Assembly (NCBI RefSeq): GCF_010723305.1
Contig: NZ_BLKW01000002.1
Location: 310,001 to 374,000, forward strand
Reading direction: 5' to 3'
DNA: 64,000 bases
DNA from: Mycobacterium botniense
Lineage (GTDB): Bacteria > Actinomycetota > Actinomycetes > Mycobacteriales > Mycobacteriaceae
Positions 27,902 through 39,223 of the stretch are shown in pieces. The translations under genes and the position numbers were made by a program. Numbering within the stretch: the first letter of the stretch is position 1; each line of letters starts with the position of its first letter. Below the pieces are notes generated by a model that was not told the origin of the DNA, ran no database searches, and saw only the letters and a program-made list of their open reading frames with translations.

Positions 27902-28471
27902 TCAGTGCGGTTCGATGATCCGGGCCGCCTCGGCGCTTACCGCCTCGCGCAACTCCGCGTCGGTCATCTCGTCGATACCGGCCGCCGAGCGCAGAAACGA
28001 CTCGAACAGGCGCCAACCCAGTTGCAAAGCAACGGCATTGGCGACTGCCAGCCGGGCGCCGCGCTCATCGCCATAGCGCGGGCGCACGTGGTCGAGCAGC
28101 TGCGACACCCCGGGAAACCGGGTCTGCAGCTGCCCGGCCGGATAGCCGTCGAGCAGTGCGCGGGCCATCACCCGGATATGCCGGTCGAACGCCCGCTCCA
28201 CCTCCGCCGGCGGGGCCCCGGCCTGCATCAACCTGCTCGTCGTCATGCCCAGATGATCGAGCACCGCACCGACCAGCTGGTCCTTAGTACCGAAGTGGCG
28301 AAACACCAGCCCGTGGTTCACCTTCGAGCGGGCCGCGATGTCGCGGATCGACGTCGCGGCCGGACCCCGCTCGGCGAAGAGGTCAGCCGCTGCGGCCAGC
28401 ACGGCCGCCGCCACCTCTTCCCGGCCGACCGGTATGTCGGCACGCCGACCGGTTGCGCGTCCCGTAGTCAT
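27902..28471 (-). CDS. TetR-family repressor (Rv3405c-like)
   Basis: A 189-aa TetR regulator with an N-terminal helix-turn-helix (LFAERGPAATSIRDIAARSKVNHGLVFRHFGTKDQLV) and a ligand-binding C-terminal half. It is divergent from the sulfate-ester dioxygenase gene. One of the two palindromes in the shared region covers its own start codon, implying autorepression as well as control of the neighbour. In M. tuberculosis, loss of Rv3405c raises Rv3406 expression and causes resistance to certain DprE1 inhibitors. Confidence 0.9.
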   Translation of the reverse strand: MTTGRATGRRADIPVGREEVAAAVLAAAADLFAERGPAATSIRDIAARSKVNHGLVFRHFGTKDQLVGAVLDHLGMTTSRLMQAGAPPAEVERAFDRHIRVMARALLDGYPAGQLQTRFPGVSQLLDHVRPRYGDERGARLAVANAVALQLGWRLFESFLRSAAGIDEMTDAELREAVSAEAARIIEPH

Positions 28472-28479
28472 ACGACTAC
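28464..28479. promoter_or_regulatory. TetR operator half-site pair 1
   Basis: GTAGTC-ATAC-GACTAC is a perfect 6-bp inverted repeat with a 4-bp spacer. It overlaps the tetR start codon (28469-28471). A second copy with the same arms lies 32 bp further on. Confidence 0.8.
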
Positions 28480-28495
28480 ACTAGCGGATATGACC

Positions 28496-28511
28496 GTAGT
28501 CAACTGACTAC
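28496..28511. promoter_or_regulatory. TetR operator half-site pair 2
   Basis: GTAGTC-AACT-GACTAC has the same arms and spacing as 28464-28479. Centre-to-centre distance is 32 bp, about three helical turns, so two TetR dimers could bind the same face. It lies 31-46 bp upstream of the dioxygenase start. Confidence 0.8.
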
Positions 28512-28541
28512 AGTTGGCGATTGGAGAGTGAAGGAACCACG

Positions 28542-29456
28542 ATGACCCCCACGACCCCGACACCGTCGACAACACCGCTGACCGTGACGAAACTGGGCAG
28601 CCGGATCGGCGCCCGGCTGGACGGGGTACGGCTGGGCGGCGATCTGGACGCGGCCACTGTCGAGGAGATCCGGCGGGCACTGCTGCGCCACCGGGTGATC
28701 TTCTTTCGCGGCCAACATCACCTCGACGACGACGAGCAGCTCGCGTTCGCCAGGTTGCTGGGCACTCCGATCGGCCACCCGGCGGCGAAGTATCTGGCCG
28801 GCAGCACCCCGACGATCACACCGATCAACTCCGACTACGGCAAAGCCACGCAGTGGCACACCGATGTGACGTTCGTCGCCAACTACCCTGCGGCGTCGAT
28901 CCTGCGCGCGGTCACCCTGCCGAGCTACGGCGGATCGACCCTGTGGGCCTCCACTGTGGCGGCTTATGCCGCCCTGCCCGAACCGCTCAAGCGTCTCGCT
29001 GAGAGCCTCTGGGCGGTGCACACCAACCGATACGACTATGTGACGACCCAATCACTGAGCGCGCAGCAGCGCGCATTTCGCGAAGCATTCGAGCAGCCGG
29101 ATTTCCGCACCGAACATCCGGTGGTGCGGGTACACCCGGAGACCGGGGAACGCGCCCTGCTCGCCGGGGCTTTCGTGCGGGGGTTCCTCGGGCTGGACAA
29201 CCACGAGTCCGGTGTGCTACTCGAGTTGCTACAGCGGCGGATCACCATGCCCGAGAACACGATCCGATGGAACTGGAAGCTAGGTGACGTCGCCATCTGG
29301 GACAACCGCGCTACCCAGCACCGCGCGATCGATGACTACGACGGCCAGCACCGGCTCATGCACCGCGTCACCTTGATGGGCGATGTGCCGCTCAGCGTGG
29401 ACGGGAAGCGCAGCCGCGTGGTCAGCGGCGCACCGCTGGAGCCGGCGGCGGGCTGA
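28542..29456 (+). CDS. Fe(II)/alpha-ketoglutarate-dependent sulfate-ester dioxygenase (TauD family, Rv3406-like)
   Basis: A 304-aa TauD/TfdA-family dioxygenase. The iron ligands are visible as HTD in QWHTDVTF and the distal His in [12 protein letters not shown], followed by the ketoglutarate-binding Arg in [10 protein letters not shown]. The M. tuberculosis homologue cleaves alkyl sulfate esters and inactivates carboxyquinoxaline drugs. ATG 28542 follows GAAGGA; a TTG at 28521 is less likely. Its control by the adjacent TetR protein is strongly suggested by twin palindromes. Confidence 0.92.
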   Translation: MTPTTPTPSTTPLTVTKLGSRIGARLDGVRLGGDLDAATVEEIRRALLRHRVIFFRGQHHLDDDEQLAFARLLGTPIGHPAAKYLAGSTPTITPINSDYGKATQWHTDVTFVANYPAASILRAVTLPSYGGSTLWASTVAAYAALPEPLKRLAESLWAVHTNRYDYVTTQSLSAQQRAFREAFEQPDFRTEHPVVRVHPETGERALLAGAFVRGFLGLDNHESGVLLELLQRRITMPENTIRWNWKLGDVAIWDNRATQHRAIDDYDGQHRLMHRVTLMGDVPLSVDGKRSRVVSGAPLEPAAG

Positions 29457-29476
29457 ACCGGCCCGGCGCCGCCGCC

Positions 29477-31207
29477 TCAACCGGCCGGGCGGAGCGGATC
29501 AATCCACCGCAGCGCTCCCGGCGCGTCGGCAGGCACGACGGGGTTCTTGGGGGGGATCGGCGCCAGCCGCCGATACGGTTCGCCCTGGGCGGGCCGCTGA
29601 TCATCCTCACCTTTGTTGGGCCACAGCGCGGCCGCCCGCTCGGCTTGCGCGGTGATCGACAGCGCCGGGTTGACACCGAGATTGGCCGAGATCGCGGCCC
29701 CGTCCACCACGAACAGCGTGGGGTACCCGTACACCCGGTGATAGGGGTCGATGACGCCGTGCTCAGGGCTGTCACCGATCACCGCGCCGCCCAGGAAGTG
29801 CGCGGTGAGCGGGATATTGAACAACTCACCCCAGGTTCCGCCGGCCACTCCGTCGATCTTCTCGGCGATCCGGCGGGTCACCTTGTTCCCGATCGGGATC
29901 CACGTCGGGTTGGGCTCACCGTGGCCCTGTTTACTCGTGTACCGGCGCCGGCCGAACATACCCGGTTTGGTGAACGTCGTGATCGAATTGTCCAGGTGCT
30001 GCATCACGAGCGCGATTACCGTGCGTTCGCTCCAGCGGCGCGGATTGAGCAGCCGCAGGGTGCCGCGCGGGTTTTCGGCGACGCTGTGCACCAGCTGCTT
30101 CCATCGCGGCACCACCGTACCCTCGGGACCCGCTCCATCGGTCATCAAGGTCTGCAACAACCCCATTGCGTTGGATCCCTTGCCGTAGCGGACCGGTTCG
30201 ATATGAGTGTCAGCGGTGGGATGAATCGATGAGGTGATCGCCACCCCGTGCGTCAGGTCGAGATCAGGCGAGACCTTCAGGCGTCCCGCACCCACGATTG
30301 ATTCGGAGTTCGTGCGGGTCAGTTCACCCAGACGCTGCGACAGCCGGGGTAACTTGCCCTGGTCGCGCATGCGGAACAGCAGATGCTGTGTCCCCCAGGT
30401 GCCGGCGGCCAGCACCAGATAGTGCGCGGTGAACGTGCGGGTGTGCTTGCGCAGCCAGCGGCCGGTCCGCACGGTGCGGACCTCCCACACACCGTCGGCG
30501 CGCTGCTGGAACCCGGTCACCGTCGTCATCGGGACCACCTGCGCCCCAGCGGATTCCGCCAATCCCAGGTAGTTTTTCACCAACGTGTTCTTGGCACCGT
30601 ATCGGCAGCCGGTCATACAACAGCCGCATTCGATGCAACCGGTGCGTGCCGGGCCTATCCCACCGAAATACGGGTCGGGCACCGTCGTGCCCGGTGTTGT
30701 GGCGCCGCCGGGACCGAAGAACACCCCAACCGGGGTTGGCACCCACGTGTCACCGAACCCCATCTCGTCGGCGACTTCTTTGACGATGCGGTCGGCGTCG
30801 GTGAAGGTCGGGTTGCGCACCACGCCCAGCATGCGCTGCGCCTGCTCGTAGTGCGGCATCAGCTCCGCGCGCCAGTCGGTGATATGCGACCACTGCCGGT
30901 CTGTGAAAAACGGTTCCGGCGGCACATACAAGGTGTTGGCGTAGTTCAGTGATCCACCGCCCACACCAGCGCCGGCCAGGATCATGACGTTGCGCAGCAA
31001 GTGGATCCGTTGGATGCCGTAGCAGCCCAGCTTGGGTGCCCACAGGAACTTACGCAGATGCCAAGAGGTCTTGGCGAACTCGTCGTCGGCGAAGCGGCGG
31101 CCGGCCTCGAGCACGCCGACCCGGTAGCCCTTCTCAGTGAGCCGCAGCGCGGTGACGCTGCCGCCGAAACCCGAACCGATGATCAGGATGTCGTAATCCG
31201 GCTGCAT
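29477..31207 (-). CDS. choD: GMC-family oxidoreductase, cholesterol-oxidase-like (Rv3409c-like)
   Basis: A 576-aa FAD-dependent GMC oxidoreductase. The dinucleotide-binding motif is at the N-terminus (LIIGSGFGGSVTALRLTEKG), then GAGVGGGSLNYANTLY. A Cys-rich patch GCIECGCCMTGCRYGAKN is typical of ChoD-like proteins but not of classical cholesterol oxidases. The C-terminus has the family HFLGGAVIGDSPEHGVIDPYHRVYG. Although named choD, its true substrate in mycobacteria is disputed. No secretion signal is obvious. It is convergent with the dioxygenase gene. Confidence 0.88.
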   Translation of the reverse strand: MQPDYDILIIGSGFGGSVTALRLTEKGYRVGVLEAGRRFADDEFAKTSWHLRKFLWAPKLGCYGIQRIHLLRNVMILAGAGVGGGSLNYANTLYVPPEPFFTDRQWSHITDWRAELMPHYEQAQRMLGVVRNPTFTDADRIVKEVADEMGFGDTWVPTPVGVFFGPGGATTPGTTVPDPYFGGIGPARTGCIECGCCMTGCRYGAKNTLVKNYLGLAESAGAQVVPMTTVTGFQQRADGVWEVRTVRTGRWLRKHTRTFTAHYLVLAAGTWGTQHLLFRMRDQGKLPRLSQRLGELTRTNSESIVGAGRLKVSPDLDLTHGVAITSSIHPTADTHIEPVRYGKGSNAMGLLQTLMTDGAGPEGTVVPRWKQLVHSVAENPRGTLRLLNPRRWSERTVIALVMQHLDNSITTFTKPGMFGRRRYTSKQGHGEPNPTWIPIGNKVTRRIAEKIDGVAGGTWGELFNIPLTAHFLGGAVIGDSPEHGVIDPYHRVYGYPTLFVVDGAAISANLGVNPALSITAQAERAAALWPNKGEDDQRPAQGEPYRRLAPIPPKNPVVPADAPGALRWIDPLRPAG

Positions 31208-31259
31208 CGCATCAGCCTAATGCGAATCGATCAGCACGCCCGTGCGAGGTCGGCCAGGA

Positions 31260-32399
31260 TCAGCTGTTGACTGTCAGCCCGACCTTCTGGAATTCCTTGA
31301 GGTCACAGTAACCCGCCTTAGCCATCGACCGGCGCAGACCACCGACCAGGTTCAGTGAGCCGAACGGATCGTCGGACGGGCCGTTGAGCACCTGCCGCAG
31401 CGGCGCCCGCTCGCCGACCGCCACTTGCAGCAGCGCGCCGCGGGGCAGTGAGGGGTGCGCGGCCGCGGCCGGCCAGAACCATCCCTCGCCGAGAGCCTCG
31501 GCGGCCTCGGCCAGCGGCGTACCCAATAGCACCGCGTCGGCACCGCAGGCGATGGCCTTGGCCAGCTCGCCGGAGGTATGGATATCGCCGTCGGCCAGCA
31601 CATGCACGTAGCGCCCCCCGGTCTCGTCGAGGTATTCGCGGCGGGCGGCGGCGGCGTCGGCGATCGCGGTGGCCATCGGCACACTGATGCCCAGCACCTC
31701 GTCGGTGGTGGTCACGCCCTGGGTGGACCCGTAGCCGACGATGACGCCGGCCGCCCCGGTGCGCATCAGGTGCAAGGCGGTGCGGTGGTCGAGCACACCG
31801 CCGGCCACCACCGGGACGTCGAGTTCGGCGATGAATGTCTTCAAGTTCAGGGGCTCACCGGTCCCGTCCCGGTCCCGGGCCACCCGTTCCGCGGACACGA
31901 TGGTGCCCTGGATGACGAGCAGATCGATACCGGCGGCGATCAGCCCCGGGGTCAGCGCCCGCGCGTTTTGCGGGCTCACCCGGACCGCGGTGGTGACACC
32001 GGCCTCACGGATGCGCGCCACCGCAGCGGCGAGCAGCTCGGGATCCAGCGGCGCAGCGTGCAGCTGCTGCAGCAGCCGGATCGCCGCGGACGGTTCGGGC
32101 TCTTTTTCAGCGGCCTCGATGACCTGCGCGATCTTGGCCGGGTAGTCGGCGTGCCGGCCGATCAACCCCTCGCCGTTGAGCACCCCCAACCCGCCCAGCC
32201 GGCCCAGCTCGATGGCGAATTCCGGTGACACCAGGGCGTCGGTGGGGTGCGAAACTACCGGGATGTCGAACCGGTAGGCGTCGAGCTGCCAGGCGGTGGA
32301 CACATCCTTGGACGAGCGGGTGCGCCGCGACGGCACGATGTTGACGTCCTCGAGTTCGTAGGTGCGCCGCGCGGTGCGGCCCATGCCGATCTCGACCAT
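31260..32399 (-). CDS. guaB3: IMP dehydrogenase paralogue GuaB3 (Rv3410c-like)
   Basis: A 379-aa GuaB3-type IMPDH/GMP-reductase-fold barrel. It lacks the CBS domains and the GSICTTR cysteine loop that GuaB2 has, so it is unlikely to be a normal IMP dehydrogenase. The conserved block ADGDIHTSGELAKAIACGADAVLLGTPLAE is intact. I chose ATG 32399 (MVEIGMGRTARRTYEL) because the family begins there; ATG 32408 is possible. It is 147 bp downstream of guaB2 and probably co-transcribed. Its reaction is not established. Confidence 0.9.
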   Translation of the reverse strand: MVEIGMGRTARRTYELEDVNIVPSRRTRSSKDVSTAWQLDAYRFDIPVVSHPTDALVSPEFAIELGRLGGLGVLNGEGLIGRHADYPAKIAQVIEAAEKEPEPSAAIRLLQQLHAAPLDPELLAAAVARIREAGVTTAVRVSPQNARALTPGLIAAGIDLLVIQGTIVSAERVARDRDGTGEPLNLKTFIAELDVPVVAGGVLDHRTALHLMRTGAAGVIVGYGSTQGVTTTDEVLGISVPMATAIADAAAARREYLDETGGRYVHVLADGDIHTSGELAKAIACGADAVLLGTPLAEAAEALGEGWFWPAAAAHPSLPRGALLQVAVGERAPLRQVLNGPSDDPFGSLNLVGGLRRSMAKAGYCDLKEFQKVGLTVNS

Positions 32400-32545
32400 G
32401 TCACGCATGATGAATCAGCCCCGATCCTCGCCGAGATCGACATTGCGCAGCCATGGTGCAGACATAGTGTGCCGCCACAGTTCGAGAATCGGCCTGCCGA
32501 CCCTCGATCTGGGCGCGTTGGCGTCGCTGGGGCACCGGGTCTCAC

Positions 32546-34669
<2,124 letters not shown>

Positions 34670-34710
34670 GGCCGGTGCGCCCCGTCGCCCGGGGTGCCCG
34701 GGCTGCGGCG

Positions 34711-35346
34711 TTACCGGCCCGGGCGGCGCCCCGCCCCCGGCTCGGGCGGGAGCGTCGCATTGGGGTCGCGGGTGGCCACCTTTGCGTGCAGCAGCCGCAC
34801 CCGGCCCATCAGGTCTTCTTTGCGGTTGGCGTCGTTGAGGGTTTGCACCCTGTTGTTGACAGCGGCCAGCTTGTCTTGGGCTTGGTCCCATTGACCGTGC
34901 GCGATCATCTGTTGCACGGTGTCGAGTTCGGTTTTCGCCGCCAACACGATCTGGTCGTCGCTGACGTTCGGCTCGCCGAACAGCATGGTGTGGATGCCAT
35001 AGAGCGCGTCCCCGGGCTGCGCGCCGGCGACCAGTGCGCCAAACCCGCCGAGACCCACGACCGCCGCGGCCGCCACACCGACCATCACCCGGGCGCGCCG
35101 GGCGCGCCGGCGGGCGACCACGCCGCGCCGCAGCGCGGCGAGGGCCTCGCGGTCCGAGACCAGCGCCCGGGCCGGCGGCCGTCTCAACTCGTCGCGCCAC
35201 TCTGCCAGCAGGGCGGCCAGCGCGGCATCCCCGGAATCACCGGATTCGGCAGGCTGGCGCCGGGCGAGCGCGTCCAGCCAGCGATCGGCGCGGGCCACCG
35301 CTTCCGGCTCCGGCCGATCTGCCGCGGCATCCAGCCCATCAACCAT
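34711..35346 (-). CDS. rsdA: Anti-sigma-D factor (Rv3413c-like)
   Basis: A 211-aa single-pass membrane anti-sigma factor. The cytoplasmic N-terminus (DRWLDALARRQP...LLAEWRDELRRPP) is the SigD-binding part. A transmembrane helix (VMVGVAAAAVVGLGGFGALVA) and a short external domain follow. It is shorter than the roughly 300-aa M. tuberculosis protein because the long C-terminal tail is reduced to a few Pro/Gly/Arg residues. It overlaps the sigD stop by 8 bp, so sigma and anti-sigma are made together. Confidence 0.88.
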   Translation of the reverse strand: MVDGLDAAADRPEPEAVARADRWLDALARRQPAESGDSGDAALAALLAEWRDELRRPPARALVSDREALAALRRGVVARRRARRARVMVGVAAAAVVGLGGFGALVAGAQPGDALYGIHTMLFGEPNVSDDQIVLAAKTELDTVQQMIAHGQWDQAQDKLAAVNNRVQTLNDANRKEDLMGRVRLLHAKVATRDPNATLPPEPGAGRRPGR

Positions 35347-35953
35347 GGTCGTGTCCCGCCGCGATGATCGCGGATTTCAGCCGCGCCAGCGCCCGGTGCT
35401 GGGCAACCCGAACAGCACCGGGGGTGGTGCCGAGGACGCTGGCGGTTTCCTCCGCGTTCAGGCCCACCACGATCCGCAGGATGAGGATTTCGCGTTGTTT
35501 GGCCGGTAACGCATCGAGCAGCTCGTTCATCCGCGTGATCCGGTCGGCTTCGATGGCCAGTTGCTCAGGGCCGGGGTCAGCCGACAGCGCCTCGGGAACG
35601 CAATCAGCCGGATAAGCCAGCTCGCGGCCGGCGGCCCGATGCGCGTCGGCTACTTTGTGCGCGGCGATGCCGTAGACGAAGGCCAGGAAAGGGCGTCCCT
35701 GATCGCGGTAGCGCGGCAGTGCCGTGATGGTTGCCAAACACACCTCCTGTGCCACGTCGTCAGCCGACACGCCGCTTCGCTCTGCCGTGCCGATTCTGGC
35801 GCGGCAATACCGGACGACGATCGGGCGGATGGTCTCCAGCACTTGGCGCAGCGCGTCCCGGTTCCCTGCGACCGCATCGGCGACGACAGCGTCGAGACGT
35901 TCCCTTGGAATTGTCATCGACGGCGGCATCTCCAACGTTACGACTGCGACCAT
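35339..35953 (-). CDS. sigD: ECF RNA polymerase sigma factor SigD (Rv3414c-like)
   Basis: A 204-aa ECF sigma factor. Region 2 is visible as ADDVAQEVCLATITALPRYRDQGRPFLAFVYGIAAHKVADAHRAA, and region 4 as LPAKQREILILRIVVGLNAEETASVLGTTPGAVRVAQHRALARLK. The start ATG 35953 was chosen by comparison with the known SigD N-terminus; ATG in MTIPRERL is a later option. In M. tuberculosis SigD is tied to stringent and stationary-phase control. It is held by RsdA, whose gene overlaps its end. Confidence 0.92.
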   Translation of the reverse strand: MVAVVTLEMPPSMTIPRERLDAVVADAVAGNRDALRQVLETIRPIVVRYCRARIGTAERSGVSADDVAQEVCLATITALPRYRDQGRPFLAFVYGIAAHKVADAHRAAGRELAYPADCVPEALSADPGPEQLAIEADRITRMNELLDALPAKQREILILRIVVGLNAEETASVLGTTPGAVRVAQHRALARLKSAIIAAGHDHG

Positions 35954-36002
35954 CCCCTGCCCGAGGACACGTTGACCATAACGCCCGTGCGGGAGTTCGG
36001 TG

Positions 36003-36830
36003 TCAGACCGCAGACCAGACCCCGCCGGCGTGGCGCACCCGGTGCGCGCAGACCTCCCGAAGGTCGCGCAGGTCGGCTGTGGTGCGGGTTGCGCTTCCGA
36101 TATCGAGCAGCAAACAGGCCACTGCCCAGCCCAGCGGAACCAGCCCAAGCCGCCCGGCGGCGTCCAGCGCCGCGTCGCCGACAGCGCGCGCCCGGTCGGT
36201 GGCGCCGGCGCAGCACAGGGCAGCGGCCAGAACCACCTCGCTTTTGACCCGGTGTCGCGCCGACACGGTCTCGCCGATCGCGGCGCCGGACAGCTCGACT
36301 GCCGCGCGGGCATGACAGACTGCGGCGGCACCGTCGCCGGCGGCCATCGCCAGCTCGGCGGCCACCCAGCTGCGGCGCACCGCCAGGCGGTGTGTCGGTA
36401 CGACGGCCGCGGCGAGCACATCGCCGGCACGGTCCAGCAACGTCTGCGCAACCGAAAACCGCCCCACCCCCAGCGCGTCGGCCGCCAACCCGATCAGCGC
36501 ATCGGCACGGGCTTCGGGATCGGCACCGGCCAGGGCAAGCGCCTGACCATCCCAGCGCCGGGCCTGTGTGTGCCAGCCCAGCTGACGCAGGAAGGATCCG
36601 TGGGTGCTGTGGGCCAGCGACACCCACCGACCCGGGGCAGCGGCGCGCCGCAGCATCGCCAAATCGCGGTAAGCACTGGCGTAGCGACCCTGCCCGCCGG
36701 CGGCGACCGCCCGCAGCCACAGGTGGTCTGGGCTAGTCGCCGCGGGCAACGGCCAGCGGCCAGGCTGGTCACCGAAAGCAGCGGCGGTCAGCGTGGCTTC
36801 GAGCGCGGAATCGCCGCCCTGCGCAATCAC
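36003..36830 (-). CDS. Conserved hypothetical, TPR-like helical repeat protein (Rv3415c-like)
   Basis: A 275-aa Ala-rich all-helical protein with repeated pairs of helices resembling TPR units (for example YASAYRDLAMLRRAAAPGRW, ADALIGLAADALGVGRFSVAQTLLDRAGD). It has no signal peptide or catalytic motif. It stands upstream of sigD-rsdA on the same strand with a 49-bp gap, and it is conserved at this place in M. tuberculosis. A role as an accessory of the SigD system is a guess from position only. Confidence 0.8.
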   Translation of the reverse strand: MIAQGGDSALEATLTAAAFGDQPGRWPLPAATSPDHLWLRAVAAGGQGRYASAYRDLAMLRRAAAPGRWVSLAHSTHGSFLRQLGWHTQARRWDGQALALAGADPEARADALIGLAADALGVGRFSVAQTLLDRAGDVLAAAVVPTHRLAVRRSWVAAELAMAAGDGAAAVCHARAAVELSGAAIGETVSARHRVKSEVVLAAALCCAGATDRARAVGDAALDAAGRLGLVPLGWAVACLLLDIGSATRTTADLRDLREVCAHRVRHAGGVWSAV

Positions 36831-37008
36831 CGTGCGTCGCCGTTAAAAGTTTGTGGTTTCTGAGTTACCGCCATATTAACCGCGGCGGGGGGCAATTGTG
36901 TTTCTGCGACAGCCGTCGCACGCGAACAGGGAAATCACGGTGCGCTCGACGGCGCTGTCCCACAGGGGTCTTCACCACATGCATCATGGCGATGAACATG
37001 ACGTAAAT

Positions 37009-37026
37009 TCTCACGATACCGTGAGA
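37009..37026. promoter_or_regulatory. Perfect inverted repeat in the whiB3 upstream region
   Basis: TCTCACG-ATAC-CGTGAGA is a 7-bp inverted repeat with a 4-bp spacer, about 157 bp before the whiB3 start. It lies in the 352-bp Rv3415c/whiB3 divergent gap, which otherwise shows no gene. It could be an operator. Confidence 0.5.
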
Positions 37027-37182
37027 TATTCGGCCATGTGCGCCGCTATTGACTCAATTTGCGCGCGGCCCGTACCTTTAGTGCAGGCACGCAGTCATCG
37101 GCGACAGCCGCTCGAATCAGTTGCATCATTCACGCGTTCGCGAACTGGTTTCCACCACGGATGTCCAGAGAGGGATTCACTC

Positions 37183-37482
37183 ATGCCACAGCCGGAGCAA
37201 CTACCCGGGCCCAACGCCGATATCTGGGATTGGCAACTGCAGGCCCTGTGCCGCGGCGTCGACTCCTCGGTGTTCTTCCATCCCGACGGCGAACGCGGCC
37301 GGGCCCGCATTCAGCGCGAACGGCGCGCCAAGGCCATCTGCAGACGCTGCCCGGTGATCGAACAGTGCCGCTCGCACGCGCTGACGGTCGGCGAACCGTA
37401 CGGCATCTGGGGTGGCCTGTCAGAATCTGAGCGCGACCTGCTGCTGTTCGGCCGTATGCGGGCTATTCGCCGCACGGCCTGA
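37183..37482 (+). CDS. whiB3: Iron-sulfur redox-sensing regulator WhiB3 (Rv3416-like)
   Basis: A 99-aa Wbl protein. The four cluster-binding cysteines are C23, C53, C56 and C62, and the beta-turn GIWGG follows at residues 74-78. In M. tuberculosis WhiB3 senses O2/NO and redox state, binds SigA, and steers polyketide and triacylglycerol synthesis. ATG 37183 fits the known length; AGAGGG lies about ten bases upstream. The long upstream region suggests complex control. Confidence 0.95.
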   Translation: MPQPEQLPGPNADIWDWQLQALCRGVDSSVFFHPDGERGRARIQRERRAKAICRRCPVIEQCRSHALTVGEPYGIWGGLSESERDLLLFGRMRAIRRTA

Positions 37483-37485
37483 GGA

Positions 37486-37525
37486 CGCGCGCAGACGCGA
37501 CGGCCGGCGTTGGTGTCTGCGCGCG
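37486..37525. terminator. Bidirectional hairpin between whiB3 and groEL1
   Basis: CGCGCGCAGAC (37486-37496) and GTCTGCGCGCG (37515-37525) are perfect 11-bp arms. They begin 3 bp after the whiB3 stop and end 6 bp before the convergent groEL1 stop. There is no T-tract, which is common for mycobacterial terminators. Confidence 0.7.
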
Positions 37526-37531
37526 ACGACC

Positions 37532-39142
37532 TCAGTGAGCGTGACCGTGGTGGTCGTGCTCCTCTTCCTCCGGCTTGTCCACCACCGCCGTCTCGGTGGT
37601 GAGCACCATGCGTGCCACCGAGGCGGCGTTGAGCACCGCGGTGCGGGTGACTTTGACCGGGTCGATGACCCCTGCAGAGGCCAAATCACCGTAGCTCAGC
37701 GTCTCCGCGTTAAGCCCGTGCCCGGCGGGCAGATCGCCGACCTTGGTGACCACCACCGAACCGTCCAGCCCCGCGTTGGTCGCGATCCAATACAGCGGGG
37801 CGCTCAGCGCCTCGGAGAACACGTCAACCCCCAGCGCCTCATCACCGGTCAGCGATGAGCGCAGCTGCGCCAGCGCCGCGCGGGCGCGCAGCAGCGAGGT
37901 CCCGCCGCCTGCGACGATGCCCTCCTCGACGGCGGCTTTCGCCGCGTTGACCGCGTCTTCGACGCTTTCCTTGCGTTCCTTGAGCGCTGTCTCGGTGGCG
38001 GCTCCCACCTTGATGACGGCCACCCCGCCGGCCAGTTTGGCCAGCCGCTCTTCGAGCTTCTCGCGGTCCCAGTCCGAGTCGGTCTCCTCGATCTCCCTCC
38101 GCAGCTGCTTGGCGCGGGCGGCGATCGCGTCGGGGGTGCCGCCCCCGTCGACGATCACGGTGTCGTCTTTGGTGACCACGACGCGACGCGCCGAGCCCAG
38201 AACCTCCAGGCCGACCTCGCGCAGCACCAGCCCCACGTCGGGGTTGACGACCTGCCCGCCGGTCACCACCGCCAGGTCTTCCAGGAATGCCTTGCGGCGG
38301 TCACCGAAGTAGGGCGCCTTGACCGCGACCGTTTTGAGCGTCTTGCGGATGGCGTTGACCACCAATGTGGCCAACGCTTCGCCTTCGACGTCCTCAGCGA
38401 TCACCAGCAGCGGTTTGCCCGCTTCGGCGACCTTCTCCAGCAACGGCAGCAGATCAGGCAGGGAGCTGATCTTGTCGCGGTGCAACAGGATCAGTGCGTC
38501 CTCGAGCACCGCCTGCTGGGCGTCGAAGTCGGTGACGAAATACCCTGACAGATAGCCCTTGTCGAAGCCGATACCTTCGGTGAACTCCAGCTCGGTGGTC
38601 AGCGTCGAGGACTCCTCGACGCTGACCACGCCGTCGTGGCCGACCTTGGTCATCGCCTCGCCGACCAGTTCACCAATCTGGGGATCACGTGAGGACACGG
38701 TGGCGACCTGGGCGATGGCCGTCTGACCGGCGACCGGGGTGGCCGCGGCCAGCAATGCCTCAGACACCGCGTCGGCGGCCTTGCCGATACCCGAACCGAG
38801 CGCGATCGGGTTGGCGCCGGCGGCGACGAGGCGCAAACCCCCTTTGATCAGCGCCTGGGCCAGCACGGTCGCGGTGGTGGTGCCATCCCCGGCGACATCG
38901 TTGGTTTTCGTCGCCACAGATTTCACCAGTTGAGCACCCAGATTCTCGAATGGGTCTTCCAGATCGATCTCCCGCGCCACGGTCACGCCGTCATTGGTGA
39001 CCGCGGGCCCGCCAAACGCCTTGGCCAGCACTACATGCCGGCCGCGCGGACCTAATGTCACCCGTACCACGCCGGCGAGCTTGTCCACGCCGCTCTCCAG
39101 GGCGCGACGCGCGGTTTCGTCGTATTCGAGCAGTTTGCTCAT
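37532..39142 (-). CDS. groEL1: 60-kDa chaperonin 1 with His-rich tail (Rv3417c-like)
   Basis: A 536-aa GroEL. The apical, intermediate and equatorial segments are all present, including [18 protein letters not shown] for ATP binding. It ends in the His/acid tail [12 protein letters not shown], the mark of GroEL1 and distinct from the GGM tail of GroEL2. In mycobacteria GroEL1 is not the housekeeping chaperonin; it serves biofilm mycolate synthesis and may bind metal. It is the second gene of the groES operon, separated from groES by a 14-bp hairpin. Confidence 0.95.
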   Translation of the reverse strand: MSKLLEYDETARRALESGVDKLAGVVRVTLGPRGRHVVLAKAFGGPAVTNDGVTVAREIDLEDPFENLGAQLVKSVATKTNDVAGDGTTTATVLAQALIKGGLRLVAAGANPIALGSGIGKAADAVSEALLAAATPVAGQTAIAQVATVSSRDPQIGELVGEAMTKVGHDGVVSVEESSTLTTELEFTEGIGFDKGYLSGYFVTDFDAQQAVLEDALILLHRDKISSLPDLLPLLEKVAEAGKPLLVIAEDVEGEALATLVVNAIRKTLKTVAVKAPYFGDRRKAFLEDLAVVTGGQVVNPDVGLVLREVGLEVLGSARRVVVTKDDTVIVDGGGTPDAIAARAKQLRREIEETDSDWDREKLEERLAKLAGGVAVIKVGAATETALKERKESVEDAVNAAKAAVEEGIVAGGGTSLLRARAALAQLRSSLTGDEALGVDVFSEALSAPLYWIATNAGLDGSVVVTKVGDLPAGHGLNAETLSYGDLASAGVIDPVKVTRTAVLNAASVARMVLTTETAVVDKPEEEEHDHHGHAH

Positions 39143-39223
39143 CGGTCGGTCCTGTCTCGTCTACCCAGCCCGGCGACGACCCGGCCCGCGAGTGCGAGGG
39201 GAAGCCGGGCAAGTGGCCCTGCA

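Noticed and set aside
35953..36451. A longer SigD starting up to 166 codons earlier
   Set aside because: The extra N-terminus overlaps the Rv3415c-like gene out of frame and is Arg/Pro-rich. Known SigD is about 210 aa.
37097..37182. Possible small RNA or leader peptide before whiB3
   Set aside because: No terminator-like stem or ribosome site was found. Only the dyad at 37009 stood out.
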